Positions 31,607 to 32,472 of a DNA stretch of 32,472 nt are shown here, in pieces. Position 1 is the stretch's first letter. Each line of letters starts with the position of its first letter. The stretch covers positions 1-32,472 of the forward strand of contig NZ_MUYM01000039.1 in the NCBI RefSeq assembly GCF_002150765.1, given 5' to 3'. The notes beneath the pieces were generated by a model. It did not search any database. It was not told where the DNA came from and was given only the letters and a program-made list of their open reading frames with translations. The DNA is from Lentzea kentuckyensis (GTDB lineage: Bacteria; Actinomycetota; Actinomycetes; Mycobacteriales; Pseudonocardiaceae). The position numbers and the translations under genes were made by a program.

Positions 31607-32442
31607 TAGACCTCGGCAATCCGGATGAAGTCGATCACGCTGAGCTGCTCGCCCCTCAGCTGGGAATCGACCCCGGCCTTCTGGAGCAGCTCGTCGACCT
31701 TTTCGGCACTGCCGGCCCAGCCCTTGAGCGCAGCGCGAAGCGTCTTCCGGCGCTGCGCGAACGCGGCGTCGACGATCTCGAAAAGCCTCTTTCGGTCCAC
31801 TGTGGACAGCGGCTTTTCGTGACGCTGGAACCACACCAGGCCCGAGTCGACGTTGGGCGCCGGCCAGAACACGTTCTTGCCGATCGACCCGGCCTTCTTG
31901 GCGTCCGCGTACCAGGCGAGCTTCACGCTGGGCACGCCGTAGATCTTGTTGCCGGGCCTGGCCGCCATCCGGTCCGCGACCTCGGCCTGGACCATGACGA
32001 GGCCTTTTTGGAGGCTCGGGAGCTCCTTGAGGAGGTGCAGGACCACCGGGACCGCGACGTTGTAGGGGAGGTTCGCAACGATCGCGGTGGGTTGAGCCGG
32101 CAGGTCCGCCTGGGTGACCTTCATGGCGTCCTTGAGGACGACGTGGAGCTTGGACGCGTTCTCCGGGTCCATCTCGTTCACGGTCTGCGGGAGCCGCTGG
32201 GCCAGGGGTGGGTCGATTTCGACGGCCACGACCTGCTTGGCGGCGGGGAGGAGGGCGAGGGTCAGGGAGCCCAGGCCTGGGCCGACTTCGAGGACGATGT
32301 CGTTTTCGTCCAGTTCGGCGGCGGTGACGATCTTGCGGACCGTGTTGGGGTCGTGGACGAAGTTCTGGCCCAGTTTTTTGGTCGGGCGGATGTCCAGCTC
32401 TTCGGCTAGACGGCGAACTTCTACAGGTCCCAGCAGGCTCAC
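31606..32442 (-). CDS. ksgA: 16S rRNA (adenine(1518)-N6/adenine(1519)-N6)-dimethyltransferase
   Basis: 278 aa; dimethylates two adenosines in helix 45 of 16S rRNA during small-subunit assembly and gives kasugamycin sensitivity. Motifs: KKLGQNFVHD (22-31), SAM-binding VLEVGPGLGSLT (50-61), VAVEIDPPL (72-80), the catalytic NLPYNVAVP (124-132) in place of NLPYNIS(T)P, and the C-terminal helical domain with FAQRRKTLRAALKG. The GTG start at 32442 has only a weak GAGAA upstream. In M. tuberculosis ksgA is followed directly by ispE; here metNIQ and its riboswitch lie between. Confidence 0.97.
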   Translation of the reverse strand: MSLLGPVEVRRLAEELDIRPTKKLGQNFVHDPNTVRKIVTAAELDENDIVLEVGPGLGSLTLALLPAAKQVVAVEIDPPLAQRLPQTVNEMDPENASKLHVVLKDAMKVTQADLPAQPTAIVANLPYNVAVPVVLHLLKELPSLQKGLVMVQAEVADRMAARPGNKIYGVPSVKLAWYADAKKAGSIGKNVFWPAPNVDSGLVWFQRHEKPLSTVDRKRLFEIVDAAFAQRRKTLRAALKGWAGSAEKVDELLQKAGVDSQLRGEQLSVIDFIRIAEV

Positions 32443-32472
32443 TGGGGCATTCTCGCAGGCTTGGGGGTGGGA

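Noticed and set aside
31442..31834. 130-aa minus-strand frame spanning the ksgA end and the riboswitch
   Set aside because: Out of frame with ksgA, and its 3' part is the S-box aptamer.

Overview
The window is GC-rich actinobacterial chromosome, most likely from the Pseudonocardiales (a Saccharothrix/Lentzea/Amycolatopsis-type organism). The evidence is the high GC content with G/C-ending codons, a mycothiol-type maleylpyruvate isomerase fold, DivI1A-repeat proteins, an actinobacterial tricorn protease, and a gene order matching the Mycobacterium tuberculosis ksgA-ispE-pks16-pth-rplY-prs-glmU-TetR-mfd-mazG-lpqU block (Rv1010-Rv1022), with lineage-specific insertions. The genus cannot be fixed from sequence reading alone.

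Layout. 1-1.7 kb: the 3' part of a lytic transglycosylase (+) converges on a proline-rich single-pass membrane protein (-), with hairpins between them. 1.8-10.4 kb: a minus-strand run of mfd, a SurA-like lipoprotein and mazG, followed by a tricorn protease with its own promoter. 10.5-16.3 kb: an accessory block with a MDMPI-fold protein, a glucose/sorbosone dehydrogenase lipoprotein, a MarR/SRPBCC pair, a TetR plus fatty-acid desaturase with a long palindromic operator, and a membrane-anchored alpha/beta hydrolase. 16.3-20.6 kb: tRNA-Gln(UUG), a GGDEF diguanylate cyclase, glmU and prs. 20.6-22.7 kb: a tandem repeat, rplY behind a long leader, a small DivI1A-repeat protein and pth. 22.7-28.6 kb: a fatty-acyl-AMP ligase (Pks16-like), a large DivI1A-repeat protein, an ABC-F ATPase and ispE. 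28.7-31.5 kb: a metNIQ methionine importer operon behind a SAM (S-box) riboswitch and a short Cys-containing leader peptide. 31.6-32.4 kb: ksgA.

How it fits together. The core is translation and envelope housekeeping: ksgA, rplY, pth, ABC-F and tRNA-Gln for ribosome and translation; glmU, prs and ispE for wall, nucleotide and isoprenoid precursors; mfd and mazG for genome and nucleotide hygiene. The most interesting parts are the met importer's layered 5' leader (riboswitch whose closing stem runs into the Shine-Dalgarno of a leader peptide), the pair of DivI1A-repeat proteins separated by pth and the acyl-AMP ligase, the desaturase operator, and the diguanylate cyclase directly downstream of a tRNA with a probable CTG start. 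Many genes show a TANNNT-like -10 box six to eight bases before the start codon, which suggests widespread leaderless transcription.
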